Origin: Arthrobacter stackebrandtii
GTDB lineage: Bacteria > Actinomycetota > Actinomycetes > Actinomycetales > Micrococcaceae
Reading direction: 5' to 3'
DNA: 64,000 nt
Assembly: GCF_017876675.1 (NCBI RefSeq)
Contig: NZ_JAGIOI010000001.1
Span: 434,001-498,000 of the forward strand
Shown: piece after piece, positions 51,462 to 60,300 of the stretch
How the letters are laid out: each line of letters starts with the position of its first letter
Numbering within the stretch: position 1 is the first letter of the stretch
Notes under the pieces: model-generated
Seen by the model: only the letters and a program-made list of their open reading frames with translations
Told to the model about the DNA's origin: nothing
Databases searched by the model: none
Program-made: the position numbers and the translations under genes

Positions 51462-52700
51462 CTAACGCTGTGCGTACTGCTCGAAGGGAATGTTCCAGTC
51501 GCCGAAGCCGTCCGTGGGTGCGATGGTCTCGTTGGGGCTGCCCACCACGCGGACGAGGTCGCCGGTGTTCATGTTGGCGAACACCCAGCTTGCCCCTTCG
51601 GCCGACATGCCGATGCAGCCGTGCGACAGGTTGACCTGGCCCAGGTACGGGGCGGCGCTGTCTGTGGCCTGGTGGATGAACTCGCCGCTGGGTGTGAGCC
51701 GGGTGGCGTATTCGACGTCGACCTCGCCGTAGTTGGCCGGGTCGCCGGGCTTGAGGCCGATGGTGGAGGCAACGAAGTGGGCGTATCGCTGCTTGTCCGA
51801 CAGCACCACGAGGTAGCCGGAGGCGGAGGGGAAGCGCTCATCACCCATGGTCACCGGGTACTGCTTCACGAGCGCGCCGTTGATGTAGATGCTGGCCTGC
51901 AGGTTGGCGGCGTCGGCCACCATCTCCACACGGTTTCCAATCTGGACGACGTTCGTCTTGTTGAAGTTGCCGATCATGCCGTTGCCGAAGTCGACGCCGA
52001 AGAGCTTCATGTCCACGGTCAGCTTGGTGTTTGCCGCCCAGAAATCCTCCGCCCGGTAGCGCAGCAGCGTGTCCGAGTACCAGCGGAAGGCGCCCTTCTG
52101 CCCGGAGGAGGCCGTGATGGAGATGGCCTTCTCCACGGCTTCCTTGTTGGCCACCGGCTCGCTGAACGTGAACTGCAGCGGCTGCGCCACCCCAACTGTG
52201 GAGTCGGCGGCCGGGAACATGGCCAGGTCGGCCTCATTCGACGCCGGCACCGTGCTGAAGGTGCTGACAGTGGTGTCGAGTTTTCCGGCCTCGTCCTGGG
52301 TGGTGACGGAGAAGGTGTAGTCGGTGGCGAACTTGAGGGGCCCGCCGCTGACCCATTTGCGTCCGCTGACGAACAGCTCGCCGTCGGTGGACTCCCCCGA
52401 GGCAGTCTCCTTCAGCACGGCGCTGTAGACGGTGGCGTTTTCAGCGAGGGCAGTCACCTCGGCCGCCGGATTGACGAAGGTGGCCCCGGTTTCCGGGACC
52501 ATGGCCAGCGTCACCGGCTTCGCCGCAGGGGTGGTTGGCGGGGCCGACGCGGGTTGTGCAGCCGTGGATGAAGCCGGAGGCAGCCAGGAGTGTGCAGTTG
52601 CCGCGCCGACGCCGCCGGTGGCAATTGCCACGGCAACGACCGCGAACAACGCGATCTTCAGGCCCCGGCGGGGCTTCCTGTTCTGGTCGGGCTGGGTCAT
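51462..52700 (-). CDS. L,D-transpeptidase (Ig-like plus YkuD domains), copy 2
   Basis: A 412-residue paralogue of the next gene. Residues about 15-37 form a single hydrophobic anchor or signal; unlike copy 1 there is no lipobox cysteine. The Ig-like region is followed by YkuD with EFIHQATDSAAPYLG and SHGCIGMS. Both copies share GAFRWYSDTLLRYRA and the closing NETIAPTDGFGDWN. The ATG has a GGGAG site six bases upstream; a TTG just before it is less likely. The pair probably arose by tandem duplication and then diverged in membrane attachment. Confidence 0.92.
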   Translation of the reverse strand: MTQPDQNRKPRRGLKIALFAVVAVAIATGGVGAATAHSWLPPASSTAAQPASAPPTTPAAKPVTLAMVPETGATFVNPAAEVTALAENATVYSAVLKETASGESTDGELFVSGRKWVSGGPLKFATDYTFSVTTQDEAGKLDTTVSTFSTVPASNEADLAMFPAADSTVGVAQPLQFTFSEPVANKEAVEKAISITASSGQKGAFRWYSDTLLRYRAEDFWAANTKLTVDMKLFGVDFGNGMIGNFNKTNVVQIGNRVEMVADAANLQASIYINGALVKQYPVTMGDERFPSASGYLVVLSDKQRYAHFVASTIGLKPGDPANYGEVDVEYATRLTPSGEFIHQATDSAAPYLGQVNLSHGCIGMSAEGASWVFANMNTGDLVRVVGSPNETIAPTDGFGDWNIPFEQYAQR

Positions 52701-52703
52701 CAA

Positions 52704-53245
52704 TTACTCCCGTAAGGTGCACTGGTCTACAAGATCGGCACGTGCGCCAAGCTGCGTTAACGTACAAATCCTACGCCCGTGACAGCCTCCGCCAGCGCAT
52801 TTTTTCAGCCTCGCAGATATTGCAACTGTGCTGTTACCGAGGGTTGCGCCGCGGCCTGCTGCTTCGCAGGGACATCGCCCACGGTGCTGGAACCCAGCCT
52901 GGTCCTGCTCCTGACCGGAGACGTACTGGCCGGCGTTGTGGAACGGCGCCGAAACTGTGCACGGCAAACCGCACCCGGCAACGACCGCCGTAATCCAGCA
53001 AGAATGCCCACCATCCCCGGGGCTCACAGCCGAGCTGCTTCAGACTGCCACCATCAACCAGACTGCAAGCCCGGTTCTCCGGACTGGGGATGCGCCCCAA
53101 ACTCTCGTGCCAACGGGTTCCACGCGTTCTTCTGTCCGTGGGTGACCTTCCGCATCCCAAGTCCCGAATCCCGGCTGGGCGCATCAGTGCGAAAGCATTG
53201 CCAGCGAAGGTTCAAAGAAATGTCAGTCTGACTGGATGCGGCAGG
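52704..53245. other. Gap of about 540 bases without a recognised gene
   Basis: Open frames exist on both strands but none has a good start, a known domain or the codon pattern of the neighbours, and the base composition is less G/C-rich than nearby genes. It contains the presumed promoter of L,D-transpeptidase 2 near 52740-52780 and the 3' end of the metal importer operon. A decayed gene is possible. Confidence 0.5.
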
Positions 53246-54136
53246 TCACTGGGTAGTCTGCAATGCGGTGCCGGCCGCCGCCCACGTGCGCCTGGTTCTG
53301 GCCAGGTGCCTGGCCACGAGCCCGTGTCGCGGACTGAGCAGATACACCACAGCGAAGGCACTGCCCTGGGCAAGCACCACCATGCCGCCCGACGCTGCAT
53401 CAAGGTAGTAGCTGGCGTAGAGCCCGGCGACGGCGCACGCAGCGGAAATCGCCGGAGCAAGCAGGAGCATCATGCCAAAGCGGTCCGTGAGCAGATACGC
53501 CGTCGCCCCGGGAATGATGAGCATCGCAACCACAAGAACCACACCCACGGCCTGCAGCGCCACCACCGAAGTCAGCGCCAGCAGGCCCAGCAGGACCGCG
53601 CCAAGCAGGCGTGGGTTCAGGCCGATTGCATGGGCGTGGGTGGGGTCGAAGGCAACCAGGGTGAAGTCACGGCGCTTGAGAAGCAGGATTCCCAGCGTGA
53701 AGGCGCCAAGCACCAGGACCTGGACAAGATCTGGATCGCTGAGCCCCAGCAGGTTCCCGAAGATGATGTGGGACAGGTCTGTCTGACTGGGTGTGACCGA
53801 GATCAGGACCAGGCCCAGCGCAAAAAGGGTTGTGAACACAATGCCGATTGCTGCGTCCTCCTTGACTCGGCTTGTGTCCCGCACTGCCCCTATCAAGCCC
53901 ACCGCAAGGAAGCCGAACAGCACAGCGCCGACGGCGAAGGGGATGCCCACGATGTAGGCCAGGACCACGCCCGGCAGCACGGCGTGCGAGACGGCGTCGC
54001 CCATGAGCGACCAGCCGATCAGGACGAGCCAGCAGGACAGCACCGCGCATACAACGGAGGCGACCACAGTGACGGCAAGGGCTCGCTGCATGAACACAAA
54101 GCCGAAGGGCTCCAGCAGGAATTCGAAGATGCTCAC
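53246..54136 (-). CDS. Metal ABC transporter permease (Mn/Zn/Fe type)
   Basis: A 296-residue membrane protein with about eight to nine helices, ABC-3 family. It has GWSLMGDAVSHAVLPGVVLAY near residue 42 (the conserved DAxSH motif) and VGVVLVVAMLIIPGATAYLL. It forms the channel of a manganese- or zinc-type importer. The GTG start overlaps the ATPase stop by four bases (GTGA). It is the last gene of a three-gene operon. Confidence 0.93.
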   Translation of the reverse strand: MSIFEFLLEPFGFVFMQRALAVTVVASVVCAVLSCWLVLIGWSLMGDAVSHAVLPGVVLAYIVGIPFAVGAVLFGFLAVGLIGAVRDTSRVKEDAAIGIVFTTLFALGLVLISVTPSQTDLSHIIFGNLLGLSDPDLVQVLVLGAFTLGILLLKRRDFTLVAFDPTHAHAIGLNPRLLGAVLLGLLALTSVVALQAVGVVLVVAMLIIPGATAYLLTDRFGMMLLLAPAISAACAVAGLYASYYLDAASGGMVVLAQGSAFAVVYLLSPRHGLVARHLARTRRTWAAAGTALQTTQ

Positions 54137-54876
54137 AACTGGGATCCTTTTCGGTTCATGACGTCGAGGCCGAAGGCCAGGGCAAGGTTTTCCGGCTGCA
54201 ATACCTCGGCCGGCACTCCATGCATGAGGACCCGGCGCATGAGCAGCACTGCTTCGTCGGCCAGATCAGGCAGGGCATGCAGGTCGTGCGTGGAGACGAG
54301 TATGGTCGCCCCGTCCCCCGCCAATTCACTCAGTAAAGTACAAATGGTGGCTTCGGACCGTTTGTCGACGCCGGCAAATGGCTCATCCAGCAGCAGTGTG
54401 GTTGCATTCTGGGCGATGCCGCGAGCCACGAAGGCCCGCTTTCGCTGGCCTCCTGAGAGCTGGCCGATCTGCCGCTGGGCGAAGTTCGCCAGCCCCACTC
54501 GTTCCAGGGCATCGGCTACTGCTGCCCGGTCAACCCGGCGGGGACGGCGGGTAAGTCCCATATGGCCGTAGCGGCCCATCATGACAACGTCGTGGACGGA
54601 GACCGGGAACTGCCAATCCACGTCTTCACTTTGCGGGACATAGCTCACGACGCCGGACTTCCGGGCCTTGGCTGGCGACCCGCCCGCTATGGTGACCGTG
54701 CCAGTGTCCGGCTTCACCAAGCCCATGATCACCTTGAACAGTGTGGACTTCCCCGAGCCGTTCATGCCCACCAGGCCACAGATCCTGCCCTTTTCAAGCC
54801 GCAGCGTGGCTTGGTCAAGGGCCAAGACGTCTCCGTAGTGGACGCTGACGGAGTCAACCTCGATGGCTGCGGTCAT
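54133..54876 (-). CDS. Metal ABC transporter ATP-binding protein
   Basis: A 247-residue ABC ATPase: Walker A GMNGSGKST, Q-loop VPQSEDVDW, signature LSGGQRKRAFVARGIAQ, Walker B TLLLDEPFAGVD, and the H-loop STHDLHAL. The VPQSEDVDWQFP stretch is typical of Mn/Zn importer ATPases. It powers uptake together with the adjacent permease and binding lipoprotein, overlapping both neighbours by four bases. Confidence 0.94.
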   Translation of the reverse strand: MTAAIEVDSVSVHYGDVLALDQATLRLEKGRICGLVGMNGSGKSTLFKVIMGLVKPDTGTVTIAGGSPAKARKSGVVSYVPQSEDVDWQFPVSVHDVVMMGRYGHMGLTRRPRRVDRAAVADALERVGLANFAQRQIGQLSGGQRKRAFVARGIAQNATTLLLDEPFAGVDKRSEATICTLLSELAGDGATILVSTHDLHALPDLADEAVLLMRRVLMHGVPAEVLQPENLALAFGLDVMNRKGSQL

Positions 54877-55835
54877 GGTTTCACTTCCTTGCTCGTGCCG
54901 GTCAGGCCCTCGGCAATGACCTTGGCGTCGTGACGGATCAAATCCAGGTAGGTGGGTACGGGACCGCCGGGTTCCGACAGGGAGTCCACGTAGAGAGTCC
55001 CTCCGAATACGGCATCGGTGGCCTCGACGACGCGCTCCATGGGCGCGGCAGAGACGGTGGACTCACAGAAAACGGCCGGAACATCATTGGCGCGGACAAA
55101 GTCAATAGCCCCGGCGATCTGCTGCGGAGTGGCCTGCTGCTCAGCATTGACGGCCCAAATGTACTTCTCGGTCAGCCCGGCGTCCCGGGCCAGGTAGGAG
55201 AACGCACCCTCACAGCTCACCAAGGCACGCTGGTTGGAGGGAAGCACGGACAAGTCATTCACGAGCTCATCCTGCACAGCCTGCAGCTTTCCCTTGTAGG
55301 CGGCACCGTTGGCCTCGAAATGGGCAGCATTGGCGGGGTCTAGCTCCTTGAAGGCGTCCACCATGTTGTCAACGTAGATGTGAACGTTGGACGGTGACAT
55401 CCATGCGTGCGGATTGGGCAGGTCCTTGTACTTGTCCTCTGCAATGTCAACCACCTCGATGCCGTCGGATACCACTACGTGTGGTGCGTCGAGGTCCTGC
55501 ACGAATTTCTCAAACCAGGCCTCCAGCCCCAGGCCGTTGTCAAGGATCAAGTCAGCCTTGCCGGCCCGCCGGATATCCCCCGGTGTGGGCTCATAGCCGT
55601 GGATCTCAGCCCCCGCCTTGGTGACGGATTCGACCACCAACCTGTCCCCGGCCACATTTTGGGCGATATCAGCCAACACCGTGAAGGTTGTCAGCACCAC
55701 CGGACGGTCTTCACCCACGGCCTTCATGGTGTCGCTGGCAGGGCTGCACGCCGGTATAACCAAAGCGATCGCGGCAATCCCGGCTGCCAGGGATGACCGA
55801 AGGAGAAACGCAGGACGGAGACGGTGAATGAACAT
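54873..55835 (-). CDS. Metal-binding lipoprotein of the Mn/Zn ABC importer
   Basis: A 320-residue cluster A-I/cluster 9 substrate-binding protein. The signal ends VIPAC with lipidated C30. Likely metal ligands are the histidines in EIHGYEPTP and NPHAWMSP, the glutamate in SCEGAFSYL and the aspartate in LYVDSLS; two His, one Glu and one Asp point to manganese rather than zinc, whose binders usually have three His and a His-rich loop, absent here. It is the first gene of the operon. The ATG lies seven bases after a -10 element, so its mRNA has almost no leader, although a G-run also precedes the ATG. Confidence 0.92.
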   Translation of the reverse strand: MFIHRLRPAFLLRSSLAAGIAAIALVIPACSPASDTMKAVGEDRPVVLTTFTVLADIAQNVAGDRLVVESVTKAGAEIHGYEPTPGDIRRAGKADLILDNGLGLEAWFEKFVQDLDAPHVVVSDGIEVVDIAEDKYKDLPNPHAWMSPSNVHIYVDNMVDAFKELDPANAAHFEANGAAYKGKLQAVQDELVNDLSVLPSNQRALVSCEGAFSYLARDAGLTEKYIWAVNAEQQATPQQIAGAIDFVRANDVPAVFCESTVSAAPMERVVEATDAVFGGTLYVDSLSEPGGPVPTYLDLIRHDAKVIAEGLTGTSKEVKP

Positions 55836-55842
55836 GCCCCCC

Positions 55843-55871
55843 AGCGTAATTGAGGCATACCGAAATATCAA
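55843..55871 (-). promoter_or_regulatory. Promoter/operator of the metal importer operon
   Basis: TTGATA (55871-55866) and TACGCT (55848-55843), separated by exactly 17 bases. The spacer contains the partly symmetric TTTCGGTATGCCTCAA, a plausible site for a DtxR/MntR-type metal repressor. Operator function is inference. Confidence 0.55.
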
Positions 55872-56038
55872 AATACGGCGGCCCTAAACCGCATATGGTG
55901 GGGGTATGGCTTTGTGAGGCTTGGGGCTGGATGAAGAACTTGAGGCCCCCTTGCCCCGTAGAGCTGTGGGTGCCGGGCCTTGAACGGGCCAAGGATGGGT
56001 GGGTTTGGATTCTGACTCGCAGAAAGATGGCGGCTTCA

Positions 56039-56386
56039 TCAAGGATTGCTTTTCATCCTTCGAACAAGCCGGTCGGTTTCCCTTGCCGCGGTGACGGGCA
56101 CCGGTTGCATGAGCGGATATCTCAGGACGTCGCGCACTCTGCCGCTTACGTCCAGCAGTGCGATTGATATTGGCCTGGTGGGCTCGGGCTGTGCGTGGGC
56201 GACCGTAGTATTTCGATACTTGCGGATCGTGTCATGAATCGACTGCAATTCGGCTGGGTTGCCTTGAAACTCGGGCGTCTTGTCCTGCCCCTGCCACGCG
56301 ATTGCCAGTGCAGTGCGAACAGCGGATCCTTCGACCAATTGCCCGCCAGACGTGGCAGAATCCAGGGACGTCAGCATTCGATTCAA
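56039..56386 (-). pseudogene. Fragment of a possible HEPN/AbiU2-like protein
   Basis: An open frame of 115 codons from a TTG. The segment IHDTIRKYRNTTVAHAQPEP resembles the R-N-x-x-x-A-H motif region of HEPN-type proteins, and the rest (LLDVSGRVRDVLRYPL) reads like protein. The frame stays open upstream to the end of the MBL gene but loses coding character there, so this is probably the C-terminal remnant of a larger gene or a very short gene. No ribosome site is seen. The stretch 55872-56038 holds nothing recognisable. Confidence 0.35.
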
Positions 56387-56475
56387 GTGGCTAATCTCGG
56401 AATCGCGTCTTCCTTTGGACGCCGCACCAGCCCAACCTCCACGTTGGTGCGTCGAAGGCCAACTTTTGGGCTGTG

Positions 56476-57267
56476 TCAGCCCCGCAGGTAGTCCAGCTGT
56501 GCCTGGACGGAAAGCCGCGCCGCGCCCTGCAAGTTTGCTGGCACGTCGCCGTAAACAACGGCGGTGACCGCCTCCACCGTGGGGAACTCCGTGGCATCCC
56601 CCTGGAGTTGTTCGACGGCGGCCTTCACCTGGGCGATCCGCTCGGCCCTGTGGGCCTGGTAGCCTTCCGCCGCCGCGGCCAGGTCTGCGAGCACGGGGCC
56701 GTGACCGGGCAGTGCCGAGGTCGGGGCCGCGCTCCCCCGCCGGCGCAACAGTTCAAGGGAATCCAGATAATCGCCAAGGGTTCCGTCCGGGTAGTCGAGC
56801 ACAGTGCTGCCTGCGCCAAGTATGGTGTCGCCGGTAAGGACGATCTGTTTCGCGCCGGGGCCCGCCACCGCAAAGCACAGGGAGTCGGACGTGTGTCCCG
56901 GTGTGGCGAGCACCTCGACGGCGAGCCCGCCCGCATGGATGAGTTCGCCGTCGTGCAGGGAATTTCCGGCGTGGCAGAACTCCGGCAGCGCGGCACGCAC
57001 GGGGGCGCCGGTGAGCTCGTGCAGGCGGGCGCTGCCGTCGGTGTGGTCGCCGTGCCGGTGGGTGACGAGGATGAGCTCCACTGTTCCGGCTGCGGCCAGT
57101 TCGGCGAGGTGGTCCTCCAGGAGCGGGCCGGGGTCAACCACCACCACGCCGGCGGCGCCCGGGGCGGAGAGGACGTAGCTGTTGGTGCCGTCGAGCGTCA
57201 TGGGGCCGGGGTTGTCCGCCCGCCGCCGACGCACCAGGGTGCCGATGTTTTCCCATGCCGTGTTCAC
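56476..57267 (-). CDS. Metallo-beta-lactamase-fold hydrolase
   Basis: A 263-residue hydrolase with the metal motif THRHGDHTDGSARL (HxHxDH), further ligands in TPGHTSDSL and LTGDTILG, and PGHGPVLADL. A C-terminal helical part with a winged-helix-like shape (VEAVTAVVYGDVP) resembles LACTB2/RNase-type MBL proteins. Substrate is unknown. The GTG start has an AAAGGGG site. It follows ahcY after 21 bases on the same strand and is probably co-transcribed. Confidence 0.9.
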   Translation of the reverse strand: MNTAWENIGTLVRRRRADNPGPMTLDGTNSYVLSAPGAAGVVVVDPGPLLEDHLAELAAAGTVELILVTHRHGDHTDGSARLHELTGAPVRAALPEFCHAGNSLHDGELIHAGGLAVEVLATPGHTSDSLCFAVAGPGAKQIVLTGDTILGAGSTVLDYPDGTLGDYLDSLELLRRRGSAAPTSALPGHGPVLADLAAAAEGYQAHRAERIAQVKAAVEQLQGDATEFPTVEAVTAVVYGDVPANLQGAARLSVQAQLDYLRG

Positions 57268-57288
57268 TGTGTTCCCCTTTGCGGACGT

Positions 57289-58779
<1,491 letters not shown>

Positions 58780-58874
58780 GAAACGTCCTTCGAATGCGAA
58801 TAAGAGGAGGTTGCGTATTGAGTTGTGCGGCGGGGCCCGGCGGGTGGGGCCGGGTTCGGCCGGGTGCAGCCGGC

Positions 58875-59054
58875 TCAGGCCGTGATTTGCTCCGGGCGCA
58901 GCAAAAGGGCGATGCCCTCATCAATGGTGTAGCGCAATGGCGTGCCTTCAGGCCCGTTGGCGGTGCTCAGCAGGCTTTGTCCGTCCTGGACCAGTGTGGA
59001 TCCGGTGACGGGGCACCGCAGGATTGCCAGCAATTCTTCGCTGATGTTCGCCAT
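58875..59054 (-). CDS. Trm112-family (UPF0434) small protein
   Basis: A 59-residue protein: [20 protein letters not shown], ending [16 protein letters not shown]. This is the Trm112/YcaR layout, but only one of the usual zinc cysteines remains (C14). In eukaryotes and archaea Trm112 activates methyltransferases; the bacterial role is open. The ATG has an AAGGAAGAAG site. In other actinobacteria it sits next to phosphomannomutase and a phosphosugar isomerase; here it lies between DUF3499 and ahcY without them. Confidence 0.88.
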   Translation of the reverse strand: MANISEELLAILRCPVTGSTLVQDGQSLLSTANGPEGTPLRYTIDEGIALLLRPEQITA

Positions 59055-59184
59055 GGTCTTCTTCCTTCAGGGATGTCCCGCCGCAGTCCGGTGGCGCGGG
59101 GCTTTTCAGTCTAGTCGCGCAGGACCCTTTTGTTCAGGACCGCACGTTGTGGTGGATGCCGGGCCGCACGGCGGCCGGCCATTC

Positions 59185-59580
59185 CTAGTCACGCAAAATG
59201 CGAAGGTGGCCACGCCGCCCGGGTTCGCCCGCCGCAGCGCCTTCGGGCGGCTCCAGGGTGGTGCGGGGCTGGCGCATGGCGGCGGGAGCACCGGCGTCGC
59301 CCGGGGAGGCATTGGCGGCTTCGCGCACCGCGTCCGCCAGTGCCAAAAGGTCGTCGGGGCCGGGTGCCGGGGGCTTGTCCGACCGCGCCAGGTGGATGAC
59401 TTCCCAGCCCAGCGGGGCGGTCAGCCGGGCCGAATGCTTGGCACAAAGGTCGTAACAATGCGGCTCGGCAAAGGTGGCCAGGGGGCCAAGCACCGCCGTA
59501 GAATCCGCATACACGTACGTCAAAGTTGCCACGGCCGGTTCACGGCAGGCGGATCTGGTGCATTGACGAAGGGTTCCCAC
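59185..59580 (-). CDS. DUF3499-family zinc-ribbon-like protein
   Basis: A 131-residue protein. The N-terminal 60 residues hold the family pattern RQCTRSACREPAVATLTYVY and HCYDLCAKHS, with four cysteines and two histidines that could bind one zinc. The C-terminal half is Pro/Ala-rich and variable. Function unknown; cytosolic. The start is one of two nearby GTG codons (59580 or 59592). It diverges from the metallopeptidase gene, the order also seen in Mycobacterium (Rv3258c/Rv3259). Confidence 0.88.
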   Translation of the reverse strand: MGTLRQCTRSACREPAVATLTYVYADSTAVLGPLATFAEPHCYDLCAKHSARLTAPLGWEVIHLARSDKPPAPGPDDLLALADAVREAANASPGDAGAPAAMRQPRTTLEPPEGAAAGEPGRRGHLRILRD

Positions 59581-59687
59581 GGTTCCCCACACTACCCTTA
59601 CCGCGCCAATATTTCCCCCTTGTGCCGCCATTTCCCCTTAGCTGGCGAGGGGGCCTAGAGTGAATTGATGGAGTCCACGGAGATTTG

Positions 59688-60230
59688 ATGCAGTTCAACA
59701 CCAGCCGCGGCGATGATTCGCTGCGCATATCGCTTGTTCCGGACGCTCCCGACGGCGGGCCGGCCGCCTCTGCTGCGCCCCGGCCGTTCGCCAGGCGCCG
59801 CCGCGACCGCCACGGCCGTGGGCTGCGCGGACCGCTGCTGCCGCAGGACCTGCCGGGCGCGCGCACCCGGGCCGAAAAGTTTGAGGACCTGGTGGTGGAC
59901 TCCGCCGAGAGGCTGCGTGAGCTGTGGCCTGCGGCCCTGGGGAACGTGGGCTGGCTCGTGGAAGAGATTCCAAGCGACCTGGAGTCGCTCGTGGCATCCG
60001 GGGAATCGGCGCCGCTGGGCAAGTACACCCGGGAGATGCCTGCCGCGGCAGGCCAGCCCGAGCAGCTGGCGGTCATTGCCATCTACCGCCACCCGGTGGA
60101 GGCCCTCTGCGACACCCCCGGACAGGTCCGGGAGCTGATCCACGAGGTCATGATTGAGCAGGTGGCCGGGCTGCTCAACATTGATCCGGACACCGTGGAC
60201 CCGTTGTTCCGCCGATACCGGGGGCACTGA
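59688..60230 (+). CDS. Metallopeptidase-family (minimal MMP-like) protein with altered zinc motif
   Basis: A 180-residue protein. An Arg-rich N-terminus (FARRRRDRHGRGLRG) precedes RAEKFEDLVVDSAERLRELW and the family end QVRELIHEVMIEQVAGLLNI. The expected HExxH reads HEVMI, so the second zinc histidine is missing and peptidase activity is doubtful. The ATG has a GGAG site. It diverges from the DUF3499 gene across about 105 bases and converges on the DUF5719 gene. Confidence 0.8.
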   Translation: MQFNTSRGDDSLRISLVPDAPDGGPAASAAPRPFARRRRDRHGRGLRGPLLPQDLPGARTRAEKFEDLVVDSAERLRELWPAALGNVGWLVEEIPSDLESLVASGESAPLGKYTREMPAAAGQPEQLAVIAIYRHPVEALCDTPGQVRELIHEVMIEQVAGLLNIDPDTVDPLFRRYRGH

Positions 60231-60300
60231 CCCGCCGGGCCCTTGGACCATGATCCGCGCGCCAGCACCCCAGGCAGGCGCATGCGCCAGTCCGGGAGGG

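Noticed and set aside
52779-53231. A 150-codon open frame in the gap before the metal importer
   Set aside because: Composition is cysteine-rich and irregular, no domain or ribosome site is seen, and codon use differs from the neighbours.
58780-58874. An S-adenosylhomocysteine riboswitch before ahcY
   Set aside because: The stretch is G/C-rich with stem potential but lacks the conserved core, and it is too short together with the leader.
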